A stretch of DNA of 64,000 nucleotides from Trebouxia sp. TZW2008. Its lineage: Eukaryota > Chlorophyta > Trebouxiophyceae > Trebouxiales > Trebouxiaceae. The notes under the pieces were generated by a model. The model was not told the origin of the DNA. It ran no database searches and saw only the letters and a program-made list of their open reading frames with translations. This document shows, piece by piece, positions 45,501-57,193 of the stretch. The translations under genes and the position numbers were made by a program. Position 1 is the stretch's first letter. Each line of letters begins with the position of its first letter. The stretch lies in NCBI GenBank assembly GCA_002118135.1, contig BDIU01000070.1, positions 248,001 through 312,000 on the forward strand, written 5' to 3'.

Positions 45501-48500
45501 GCTTTTGGTCATGTGTTGCGCAAGGCAGCTATGCCTTGACTTGAAGTAGCCTTCAACATTTGGGAACCTATTGCCTGCAGCAACTATGCAGTTGTGCGCA
45601 ACAGTGGCTATGGACTTTCATATCATTGCAAACGCCAATGAACATCACAGGCCATGCTGCATTTGCACAACTGATGAAAGTAGACATGACAGTCATGCTA
45701 GGCTGACACCCAGACAGCTGGGTCGCACCTGCTATGTTGCACTAAGACTGTACAATCTCACAATGAACAACATCGGTCTGAGATCCTGTTGCATAACCCC
45801 ATCTGATGCATCGAGTCAAATGGTCAATTGCCATCAGCATGGTCAGAGCAAATGTGACCCAGGCACTGAAAAAGAGCAGTGCTGCAAGGCTTGGCTGATC
45901 TACGAAAACATGGCCAACACAACCATCAGCCAGCTTATCAGGACATACTGAAACCTAGTCAGACATTACCTGAGAGCTGTTTGCAGCGCCACCTGCTGAC
46001 TGCACACTTGCTGATTGGACTGCAGCATTCCTGTGTGTGACAACACCACTGGTCCGCATCCTGGGTGGTGTTGTGCTGACCCCCATGGTGAAGCACTGCC
46101 CACCTGCCATAACAGATCCACACTACCATCAGCAATTCCTTCTGTCAAATCTGCTAGTGTAGCACCATTTTCTATGCAAATCATAGCAGATTATGGGTCA
46201 ATGCTGCATTGTGCAGGGCTGCTACTACATGAACACAAGAAAGAATCCCAGCATATTCAGTGCTGAGACATCAGCAGAAACTTTTCACAGGCTGAAAAGC
46301 ATCAAACCAAGCCAGGTGGGAGGTTGTCTCATGCTATTGACACTTTGTCAGCGACGAATATTCTGTTGTTGTCTACATTGCATGTGTATTTTTGCATTGC
46401 ACAATATGTAGTGCAGCTTTGTCATCATCTCCTCACAGTTGCAATGCAGCTCAAGAGACAAGCTAGAGGCAATCAATGATGAACACACAAGTAGAGTCTT
46501 CAGCAAACTGAGGACTCAGCAAACTGAAGACTGACCTGCTGGTCCTCCCAGAGACAGAGAGAAAGCTTCTTGAGACTCAGTCACCTGCTGATGAAATATT
46601 CCGACATCGTCATTGCGCTTCTGGGGCAATGCCATGTCATTGTCCTGCATACATGTATTGCACGCAGACTCAAGAATAATTACAAAGAGGAAGAAGTGCA
46701 CAGAACTTGGAGCCACTGAGTGTGGGTGAATTCTGCAGACAACAGTCTGCAGCTTGGATGGGTTTGCTTAGACATGCACAGAAGTTGACACTGAGAGCAC
46801 CAACGCTACAGCAGGACATTCACATCCTGCTAACTTGACAAAAATGGCAGATGCCCCCAAAGAATGCAATCTATAATCACAAATGTCATGAGCGTTTTAC
46901 GCCAAAAATAATGCAAAAGGCAAGGTGCAACATGTAAACAAATCACACACCTGCAAGTCAGCATCTGCAGCCGCTCTCTTGCCGAGGCGTGAGGGCACTG
47001 CCAAATTTCCTTGACTGCTGCTGCCTGGCTGCCTGGGAGTTACCCTCTGTCCCATCAGTGATGATGATCTACGGTGCATGCTAGCCTGGACTGCTGAAAC
47101 CTCCAATGCTGGGGTAACAAGTCGCATGCCATTTGACGCAGGAGTCAAGGGCGGCAAAGTTGCAAGCAATGCATTCATCTGTGGGCTGTCAAAGGGGATC
47201 ACAAAATTCCTTCAGTAGTACACCACAGCAGGCCAGAGGAGGCAAGCTGCTGGTCTGCACCTCTGCCCTGACTGCCAGGAGTGGTGTGCTCAAAATCTGC
47301 AGCAGGTGTTGCAGCTGCTGATGTACTGCCATCCTTGCTCAATCTGCCACCGAGCAGGCTGACAGAAGCTGCAGGGGAAGCTCCTGTAGAAGCTACAGGA
47401 GACGCTGTTGTAGCAGCTGCAGGTAAAGCTGCAGCACTCTTTGCACGGCCAGAGCTGGGCTGAGTGACTCCAAGCAACCCCCTGCTAGACTGTGCTGGGC
47501 TACCCACAAGCCCCTGTGGTGTGTGCAAGGCCTGCAGAGAGTGGTTTGCAGCCTTCCACCTGGCCAAAGTGGCCAAGCTAGAGGCAGATGTGGCCTTGCT
47601 CATGTTGGTCAAGCTGGGTGACATGCGGATTTGAGGTCCCTGTGCTGCTGCATCTGTGGTGATGAATGGCGGGTTCAGACTCTTCAGCAATGAAGCCACC
47701 GTGCTGATGTGAACTCCAGATGACAAGGAGGGGGAGCCACGGGGGTTGCCCAAAAGGACTGTGAGGCGCACGCTGGAGCTGTCTGGCGACACCGTTGTAA
47801 TGCTGGGACTAGGATGGCTGTGGAAGGACGGTGGCAAGCTCCTGGTGCACTGCTTGTCTGTCTAGCAGCTGTGGGAGAAGCTGTGCCCCCTGTCATGGTT
47901 GGGGATCCTGCACCACCGTGACAAGTGGTCATTGTCAAGCCGAGTGCAGATACTTTGCATATTGAGTGGCCCATAGCAAGATTGGCTTAAAACTCATTGC
48001 AGTCAATCAGCACATGTAAGTTCAAGTGACATAACATCCGCAACGCGTAATATTTGAGGGTATGAATCACCTAGATCCAGTGCAAGTTACGGAATTTGCC
48101 GTATGTTGGCGCCATCACTTCATACTAGTGTCATCGAAAACAAGAATATGGTCATGCACTGCAAAACTCATGACATCATTGTCATGTGTACCAAAGATCT
48201 GTTTAAGACATGCACTCTGCTGTTGGCACAGTGACATTGCTTGATATCACAACGCTCATCATGGCTGTGATGTGACATCTGATGTTGCCGGCTAATTGTA
48301 TCATCACACCTGCCCAGGTTGACCACTTTGCACAGACCGCACTCAAAGCAGCAAAGAGCATGCACATGCTGCTCTCACTCCCAGTTCATCCCAGCATTGC
48401 AGCGTCTTCTTTGTTTCTTTTGCCTGATGATGCTTGATGTCAAGGGCTCTGATGGCAGAAGCAATGACAAGATCAAATCAAACTGTTGCAGGAAACACTG

Positions 48501-51500
48501 GCACCGGCAATCAAGAATTGGGTATATTGCCGCACACTGATTGAAGCACAAGTCTGATAAGTACGATCCTGATCAATTATGGAGTTTCACATGTCATTGC
48601 CTTCAATTGCAAACCCAACAGCAGTGACAAGACAGGACAGTCACCTCAATCATATGTCAATGTTGCTTTCCCTCAGACTTTTGTCCAGTGCTGCTGGCAT
48701 GCACATTTGTAGGCAGACCTGAGCACTGCAAGATATGCACGAGGGTTTGCTGCCCAATCTGATGGCCTACAGGAGCCTGACCTTTTGATAAGGCCGCTCC
48801 ATCGTCAACCTTGATCGAGGCAGCTGGTGACAATAAAGCATCTTTATTGAAAGGTCAGGCTCCTGTTAGCCATCACATTAGGCATCACATGAACCCTAGT
48901 ACTGAGATGTCTGCCCATACCTGCCCTAGGGTGGGGGCTTCCACCTGTGCTTGCCCTGAGGCTCGGGGCTGCACCCATGCCTGTCCTGCCGCCACATGGT
49001 CCAGCTGTTGCGTCTGCCAGCTCAAAAACTTCCTCCACCACACATGACGCCCTGCCAGATGTTGCCACCTGCATATTGACATGCAATTTTGCAGCATAAG
49101 CTAGTGCAAAGATCTGGCCAGATCTTGCCACCCAAAACATGCACTATTTAGCCATGGCCTTAAGGACAAGAAAGCGCTGCCACATCAAACGGAGCAATAT
49201 TCTGCCGCTAGTGCTGAATGTCAGCGCTTAGGCTGTGGATGAGTGTGATTTATAATGGTCTGCCTCACAAGTCTGTTGGTCATGCAACACGAGCTGCTGC
49301 TGCAAATCCTCAGGCAATGCATGAATCTCAAATGTGGGGCTGAGACAATGAGCGCAAGCTGATCGTCATCACCATCAAATGCCTACTTGCTGGTTTGGAC
49401 CTTGACCCTGCTAGGTACAAACAGCAGCATCTTCACGGCTTGTGACCCATCAATGGATGTCATCAATGCTTCTGAGCATGGACCCATACCTCATTTACCA
49501 TGACTGCTGATGGTGTGTCATGCAGGCCAGGAGTCAGGCTGAAGCTGCCCCTACGCACTGCGCTGTTGCTCAGTGGGGTTACGCCATACATGCTGATCAG
49601 GCCCGCTGCATCTACCTCATCACTTGGTGCAGTGACCACATTAGCTAATGGGTCCTCATACAGGGGGTTGCAGGACATGGGGGTACTCGGGGTGTTCAGG
49701 GCTGGGAAGGGACTGTCCAGCAGCCCCTTGCTGCCACTCCATGGGCAGCTGAAGCTGCCAGCTGGTGAAGAAGCTGCAGCTGTAGACAGCAAAGGCTGTT
49801 AGCAAAGCAATGGCAAGAGAAAGGGGAGAGAAGGGGGAGGCGGGGGCGGGGAGGGGGCAAAGGGCTGCAAACATAGGCAGTAGAGATTGTCCAGCAAAAC
49901 ATGGGTCTTGAGCCGAGGTATATGCATCTAGAAGAAGAGGCAATTGAAAAGGAAGCAGCACAAGGAGCTGCAGGCACCAAACACAGGCAGCTTGGCTTGC
50001 GAGTCTGGTAAACAAGAACAGAATATTTAGCTTGTGCTATAGCCCTGCAGCAGAATTGTTTGAAAGCAGACTAATGGGCACCTGAGCAAACAAAGCACTG
50101 GTTTTGGTACTGATGTGTCTTCTTCTACATTCCAACACAAAGGCTCAGGCACAGCAACATCCATGATCTCTACAGCAGATGTGAATATTGTGTTGGTACG
50201 GTTTCAAGTCATGGTCTTGCAAGCACAGAGTGTAAATCTCAAAGTGACGCCAGTTGCAGCATGCAAAGATACTGACAATGGGCAAGTAGGTATCTGGCGG
50301 TGTGAGTTGGGGTGCAGAGGGGCCGTCCTGCCTGCCCTGCTTGGCTGTGTCGCTGCCATTAGCCCCTCCATCGCCACTGGCGGCCTCTCCACTGCCATTG
50401 TTGGCCTCCTTGACTAAAGCCTGCATCAGCAGTGCCCAGCTGTCAGGTTCAAGTCTGGAAATTGCTTGTGCAATTAATGCAAGAACAATTTCTCACCGTT
50501 AAGCATATAATAATAGTGGATGACATAGCCTGTGTGCATGCATTGCAATACGGTTTGTGAATCACATCAGACACCTGCTTTGCTGTCATTGGGGACATAG
50601 GCATCAGCAATGCCAATGCAGTTGCGCCTGTTTCAGATCAGTCGGCAGGCAGTGTGTCTCGACACAGAATGTCTTGGGGGAAGATTGCGAAGACTTCACA
50701 ACAAGAGTGACATGTCAACTGTCGAATGAGCTTGTTACCTTTTGGGCACAGGGCAATCAGTTGACTAGGCATACCTGCATGGCTTGCACAGCCTTGACCT
50801 GCTGAAGCTCCACCTGAAGTGCACTTGCCCTCTCTCCCCAGGCATCACCTGCACACACAACAACATGCTCAAGAGCCTCTCAAGCAAAACACAGTGTAAA
50901 CACACATTGCTGCATAAGCCAATAAATTACAATATAGCACATGATGTGGGAGCCAGACTTGACACGCATCAAGTTTCCAGCAATTGATGAGGCTTCACTT
51001 GGGTCTCAGCAGTATCGATCAATGACAAATGCTTGTAAATTATGCTTTACTACACCAATGCTTGTCAATGTGTGCGCCGGTCAACATAGCTGTGCAACTC
51101 ACGTTCATCTGCAGCTTGTTTCTGTGCCTCTTCAGCACAGTGTTGCAGGTGCCGAGCAGATTGCAGATCCCTTTTCTGGGCTGTGCAGATCTGCCTTGAA
51201 GCCTGCAACGCGCTCTGCATCTGCCTAGCCAAGACTAGAGGGAGCACCACTGCCCGCTGTGCTTGCTCGCTGGCTGCCAAGGCCTGCTGAGCCTGTCGCA
51301 CCTCTGCCTGAGCAGTGTGACTGTCTTGCTCAGCCTGCTGACGCTGACTGCGACTGGTCTGCAATGCCTGCTGCAACTGATGGACCTGTGACTCGGTGAC
51401 CTGACTGGCATATTGAGCTGTATGCAGCTTCTGCTGATGGGCTGATGCAGCCTCTCTGCTGGACTTTGTGGAATCCTCAAGCTGCTTGGCAAGCTGTCTA

Positions 51501-52339
51501 CGCTTCTGATCCAGATTGGCTTCTGCATGCTCAGACTTGACACGCTCCTTTTGTAACGTGTCTTTATGCCCCGCAGCTCCTGACTCAACTCTTTGACCAA
51601 CGCAGTGCCTGCAACGACGCCCAGTGATATTCAGCAACACATGCCTGTGTGCATGTTCAGCACGGCTGAAGCAAGGAGGCTCCTCTGTCTGCCGAAAAGC
51701 GCCATGAGTCGCTCACCTCTGTCTACCTCAGCTTGATATTGCTGCTGCTGTTCTCTATGTCTTGTTTCTGCATGCACATATGCAGCTTCTGCTTCTTGAA
51801 CCTGCTTTTGTGCACCAGAAGTCTCCTCTTTCTGATGCTCGAGCTTTAGCAACAGCTCAGGTATGCTTGATTCCTGCTGCGCTTTGGTCTGGCTGGGGGC
51901 CTGTCTCTTGCTTGAGGTGACTTTGGCCCTCCCAGCCGTAGACGCCGCAGAACCTGCATGACAAACAGGGTAGTGCAAACCGTGAACGCAAGCGACCTGA
52001 ACAAAGGCCCGTCGCTCACAACGAAGCTGAGCTTTGCCGTGTAAATACTGCTCGTCTGCCTTTCGACTGTTTTGTACCTGTGTCAGCCTTGCTCGCCGCA
52101 GCATTGCGCTCTTGCTGAGAGCGCAGCTGTCGCAGTCCGTAGCTTGAACCTGCAACGACGTTCAGACTCGAGCCAAAGTCAAACATAGTTCTGTGTCATC
52201 GCAGTGCAAAACCCCAGGAGAACGTCCTTAACGCTGATACAAGCGAGACATGTGTACAGACAATGAAGTCCCCACCTGCGCCTCTTCTCGATGTAGGCTC
52301 TGCCTGTTCTGCTTCCTGCTTAAGCTTGCTGCCTGGCAT
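42559..52339 (-). CDS. Unrecognised coiled-coil protein with long Ser/Pro/Gln-rich C-terminus
   Basis: Function unknown. Seventeen exons chain in phase: 52339-52276, 52149-52078, 51953-51717, about 51561-51103, 50848-50775, 50420-50273, 49779-49499, 49068-48921, 47857-47224, 47185-46951, 46644-46536, 46171-45970, 45397-45073, 44609-44483, 43936-43793, 43508-43455, 42692-42559; about 1148 aa. The start gives MPGSKLKQEAEQAEPTSRRG. Residues around 50-330 are charged coiled coil (LLLKLEHQKEETSGAQKQVQ; Gln/Ala-rich heptads). The remainder is disordered, with many SP/TP sites (ALNTPSTPMSCNP, GVTPLSNSAVRRGSFSLTPG), a three-unit 30-residue repeat, and the end FQSVVGDFMEIDDLC. The layout suggests a scaffold or cytoskeleton-linked phosphoprotein (inference). 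Exon 4 has an acceptor problem, described separately. Splitting into two genes is possible but not needed. Confidence 0.6.
44152..44514 (-). repeat. Exon shadows: three-unit array ending in exon 14 of the coiled-coil gene
   Basis: Units of about 105-130 bases share ATGGCTGCTT(T/C)ACAGATC and, in the last two, GCAGAGCTGACCTGCAGGCA plus TCTCAGCATCTGAGGGAAGG. The last unit contains the true exon end (QMLRLPAG) and donor; the others are downstream in gene sense, in the intron. Confidence 0.88.
45156..45395 (-). repeat. Coding tandem repeat, 3 units of about 70-90 bases
   Basis: In exon 13 of the coiled-coil gene the protein repeats QPALPTVTAAPDGQAAAGV, then RPALPTDTAAANGQAAAGV and QPALSTVTAAAGV. 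The repeats stay in frame, so copy number can change without breaking the protein. Confidence 0.9.
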
Positions 52340-53131
52340 GGTGCAGCAAGCAAACTGGGGTGATCTCAAAGCCAGAAATGTCTTTGACCACACGTGAGGA
52401 CTAGTCACTAGTCTAGCGCGTGCATGCGCGAGTGCACCCTCAAGGTTCCAATGTTCGCACATGCTTCACGCAGACTGAACTTCGCCCACTCTCACCCTGA
52501 AAAGTGCACTCAGATTAACGCGGGAAACTCGCGTGGAAGTCACTGACTCACAGGGTGAAGAAGTGCAGAGAAGCGGCTTCTGAGGCACGTGCTCTGAGGT
52601 GGCCTGACGGGTAGGCTGCTTGGCTGAGACTTCTGTAAGTCGCATCTGAGCAGTGGTCACGACGTGATCCTGGCTGAGTCAACTGCCATATGGTACCATA
52701 TGCATACCGGTAAGCATCAGTTGAACAAACATGACTCGTTGCTGCATCAATCCTAATTACCATGATGAATGCCAGACCAAGCCCAACTGGGCTAACTTGA
52801 GCAATGCGCTAGCATGGTTTTGGGATCTATAAAGCAACAGCAGCAAAGTGTCAGAGATTCTCACTTGACGTGATTAAGGCACAAACGGCTTCAAAGTTGT
52901 GGGCTCGTCAATAAGCAGAGATTGGCCTGGGCGATTACATGCAGATAGAACAGCAATGTCATCTGGCATAACCAATTTCAAATCAAAGACCTTGAGGTCT
53001 CTATCTTGATCCTATTTGTGCCTCTGCACTGAGCACAGGGCAAATGCTGCTACATACGAAACTGCTGTCTTCACAGTCAAGAGCTTTAATCAGACAAGAC
53101 ATCATGAAAGGCAACTTTGAACAAAGTCAAA
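52340..53131. other. Intergenic: coiled-coil gene promoter side and SNRNP40 3' side
   Basis: Both flanking genes are on the - strand. TTACA near 52935 (TGTAA on the - strand) is a plausible polyadenylation signal for SNRNP40. Short frames are unconvincing. Confidence 0.4.
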
Positions 53132-55270
53132 TCACGACCATTTTGACAACTCCCCCAGGTAAATTTGCTTATCACTGGAAGCTGAAGCAATTATAGGCTC
53201 TTTGGGATGAAAAACGGCATCATTCACTGAACCATTGTGACCAGGCAGCTTATATTCTATCTGCCTGGTGCTTGAGTTCCATACATACACCATCCTATCT
53301 GCACTGCCTCCTGTCACCTGCACATGGAAGCCAGCAAGATGTTACACAGCTGATGACACTGTTGTGCCTGATTGCACGCAAATTCACATGCACATACTGT
53401 GGCAGTTGATGATAGTGAGTCACACCACTACAGCAAAGCAGGGCATGCAGCTGACATCAAACATGCCCATCCCAAGCCCAGACCATCCTCCAAAACAATA
53501 TGGCACAGCACAAATTGGACTCATGTTTGACAACAGGCTTCCATTATGCACTTGTTACTTTGTGCACAAGTTACCTTTGAACCATCCGGCGACCAACTGC
53601 ATCTGAGCAGATTTCGCTCGTAGTTGTGCTGATGGCCGGTGAAGATCTTCTCGCATCGGTTGGCAGGTGCATACGGCCGCATATCCCAGACGCGCAAGGA
53701 GTTGTCTGCTGCATTGCTGAGCAAATGTGTCCCTTCTGGATTGAGTGCAAGGCCTGTGATGCTGTCTGTATGGCCTTTCAGACTCATAGATTGTTCCCCT
53801 TTTCGCAAGTCCCACACTGTGATGTTGTTATCAAGACCGGCAGAGTACACCTGAGCAATTGAAGTATGGCAGACTGTGACAGTGTTGGCAACGTCACCAG
53901 AATGCACCAGAGCATCCATACATGCTACATGTCCATTGGCGCAAGCTTGATGTGTGCAGATTCTCATGCTAAGAGCTGCATGCTGATGGACAGACAAGCG
54001 TGCCAGCAAATTGCAAAGCACTCAATGCAGTGCATCTGAGTAAACTTTGGCAATCCAGCCCACCTGATCACCAGCATCTCCAAAGGCAACTGCAAGCACT
54101 TGATACTTGCCAGTAAACGTCCTGATGGACCTCTTGATGCGCATGTCCCATACCTGCATCAGCATTTTGCTCTCAAACCAGTCAGTGTTTCAACCAGGCA
54201 GATGCAGTGCACTTCCTTGCCAGTCCAGAAAAGCACACAGTCAAAAAGGTTGTTTCAGCCAGTCACATGCAGCGTATCATATTGTTAGTCGAGAAGAATG
54301 CACAGATGAACGTGTGAATGTTTCAGCCAAAGCCTCTAACTGAACAGTGTGAAGGCTGCAGTGTTCTCTTGATGTAAGAACAGAAAAGACACTTTACAAT
54401 GTCGGGCATCATCACAGGAAGCTCTGTCTAGGCAGCCTGGGGTTTTGATGTGATGACTGCACTTGTTCACCAAAATGTTTATCTTTACATCAAATTGTCC
54501 TTACATACCACAGCAGTCAGGATGCAGTGATTGATTTCCAACTGCGGTACCATCACAACACAAATGTTGCCGTGTCAAGCATATGCGTATCAAGAGGTCA
54601 TCTTACCTTGACATTGCTGTCATCAGAGGCACTAGCTAATAGAGGTGGCCCTCGCCGGAGAGGGCTGCAACTGTTCACAAAGTTGTCATGCTCTGTCATC
54701 TTTTTAGTTTGCTGTCCAGTTGCAGTGTCCCAGACCCGCACTGTCTTATCTGGTGACGCTGACATCAGCCTCTCACCATCTTGAGTCCAATGTAGATCCA
54801 GTACAGCATTTTTATGACCTGCATGACATCATGTGAGTGAGTCGTTGATTGAGATGTTGACGCTTGTGCAGGGTTCAGGTCAGCCAGTACCTTTCATAAT
54901 CATGTAATTTTCACACTCCCCATACACTCGCCATAGCTGTAGATGCTTGTCATGTGAACATGACGCTAGGACACTGCCATCTGGACTGAATTTGACCCCA
55001 AACACCTCCCCAGCATGCCCAGTCAATAGCATGATGGGCGCCAACAAACCTGAGGTTCTTCGTGGAGCCTGCACATCCAGTCAGAGTGTCTCGCTTGCTT
55101 GGCCAAACGCTGTCAAAAAGCAGGCACATGCGGAATTGCTTAAAACAGCTCACCCCGGGCTGTTGTTTGGCTGTCGACACTGCTGACTCGGTCTTCTGCC
55201 TTTTCAAGACGATGCTGCTCTCCTCCGGGGAATCAACAGGCAGAGGCCGCTTTGGCCCTTCCGCGGTCAT
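53132..55270 (-). CDS. SNRNP40: U5 snRNP 40-kDa WD40-repeat splicing protein
   Basis: Component of the U5 small nuclear ribonucleoprotein that contacts PRP8 in the spliceosome. Six exons join in exact phase: 55270-55154, 55068-54891, 54818-54607, 54153-54064, 53850-53575 and 53317-53132; 352 aa, close to the human 357. The start is MTAEGPKRPLPVDSP. Seven WD blades follow: GHAGEVFGVKFSPDGSVLAS, GHKNAVLDLHWTQDGERLMS with VWDTATG, NFVNSCSPLRRGP, KYQVLAVAFGDAGDQ, GLDNNITVWDLRKGEQ, HTDSITGLALNPEGTHLLSN with VWDMRPYAP, and LLRCSWSPDGSK with GSADRMVYVWNSSTRQI. The RRGP and DMRPxAP blocks are diagnostic of this orthologue. Its presence fits the intron-dense genome. Confidence 0.95.
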
Positions 55271-57193
55271 GGTCAGTCACACGAGATCAGCGCAAATCGA
55301 GCTGGACGATCGCCAACGTCGGCTTTTGCACACGTTGAGCTAAGCGGATGCTAAGTCTGCAGTGTTTTGCACGCGCAGCTGGTGTCGAAAGCTGACGGAG
55401 TCCATGTGCAACGCGCAGGCGCTCTGTAACATTCGTCAAGTCGGAGCAACCTAAGAGTTGAGCAGATAGGGTTTTGAGACTGGTCGAAAACCATTTCTGC
55501 ATAGCTGTATGCAGCTGCAGCTCAGCTGAGGTTCATGCTTGCAGCATCTGTCTCAGGTTTAGCAATGCCTTCTGCATGCGTTGCGCTGCTGTCGCTGTCA
55601 TTCGTTGACCTTCCCAGCGCATCGATTGAATGCATCTCTTGCAGAATGATGATAAGCTGTGCTGCTAGCCTGCTGGGTCAGCATCTGTCAGCAGCTGCAG
55701 CGCTCTGCTGCAGGTCTGAAATCACAATAATAAATCATTACACTTTCTTGCATACATGGCTAGGTGTGTGTGATACAGATCCTGTCTTGCCAGGCAGCTG
55801 CAGGCTTGTTTACAATATTTTGAGCCTCACGAAACAACTTAAAACGTCAGAATCTGATATCAATGTCACTTAAGTAGCTAGGTATAGTCATCGATGTTCA
55901 AGTAGTACTGTTGGAAGTCAGACAAAACAATCACGGAGCAGGGCTGTGGACTCCTAATGGGACACACACATGCGTTCATCTAGAACACGAAGGCTTTGAT
56001 ATTGTCAAACAGTAGCATTACGTCCATGAGTCTACAGAGATAGCAGCTGCTAGTACTTTGGAGGCCTAGCGCTAGACTTAAGCATGCACCATACGGTTTC
56101 AAATGGTTCTTCTAACTTTGACAGAACACTCAAGCTGCACGTGCTGCAGCCTGCAGGCAGCATGCCAACAGCGGGAAGTTTCTGAAGACTTCAATTTTGT
56201 TTTCATTTGCTGCAGACCTAAACATGTATACCCCTGTGTAACATGGTGAAGTCATCATAAACCTACAGTACGCTCAATAGCAACAAGCTGCACATTAAGG
56301 GATGTTGCAACAAGGGCGGGGTTGCTGTCAGACCTGAGTCCAAATCGAATCGATAGATGTATATTCACATGCAGTCGATTGAATTAGGTTCAGATCATTT
56401 TCTTCATGATTTTGGTGAGAATGCTCCTTCAATTGTTCTGTGCAAAATTCAATTGCTTCGTTGACTCTGAAGCTGCTCTGTGAGGTGTTGTGTTGGACCA
56501 ACCTCACAACTTGGTCACTGCATCCATCAGCTACACACGCATCACACGGTTAGCGACGCGTCAGCGTTCCATCACACGGTCACCCAATTTTTGCAAGGAA
56601 CCTCAAAGGGACTCGTTCATGATAATTTGTTCCAGGTTTGACCTTTTCAAATGCAACTTCTTTGCTTTCGGTCTGCAACACAGCTGGCTTGCTGTATCGC
56701 AGAACGCTTGACAGGTGTCGTCGTGACAGTCATGACTCCGCAAATGCTGTCAGACCAAAGTTGTGAAGGTGACAGAATTGGGCTTGCGACTGCCGTTCAA
56801 GCTAAAAGGTTTCAGCACAAGATGTTGATCACTGCACTCGAAAGGTCTGTTCAAATGCAGTTCCCTGCGAAAACAGCTTGGTAGGGCTGCTGCACCAATG
56901 TCCAGCGGTGTGGCAACAATGGAGTCGCTGGTCGAGCTCCCTTGTGGCGTTGTCTGGCACAAGCCACAGCATCCGTGACTTTGTGTTGACACACCTGGTG
57001 AGGCCTGTCAAACGCTTGTGCCCTTTCAGCATTCCATAGCTGAGACACGGATTGCCTGCAGACCGGCAAAATTGCACATGCTAACAGCAAGAATCAAGTG
57101 CAAGACAGCTCTTTCAACCTGTGAATAGCTCTGCAAACACTGTCCCTGTGTTTAAGACCTCATGTAGCAGCCTCCTGCTTTGCTAATCTCAAT
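55271..57193. other. Intergenic stretch with no convincing gene
   Basis: It contains the SNRNP40 promoter side. A 112-codon ATG frame at 55535-55873 (+) and a 77-codon frame near 56651 lack family features. An 11-base direct repeat CATCACACGGT occurs near 56538 and 56570. From about 55900 to 56480 I see nothing. Confidence 0.4.

Noticed and set aside
55535..55873. 112-codon + strand ATG frame
   Set aside because: Cys/Ser-rich with no motif or splice support; cannot be told from chance.
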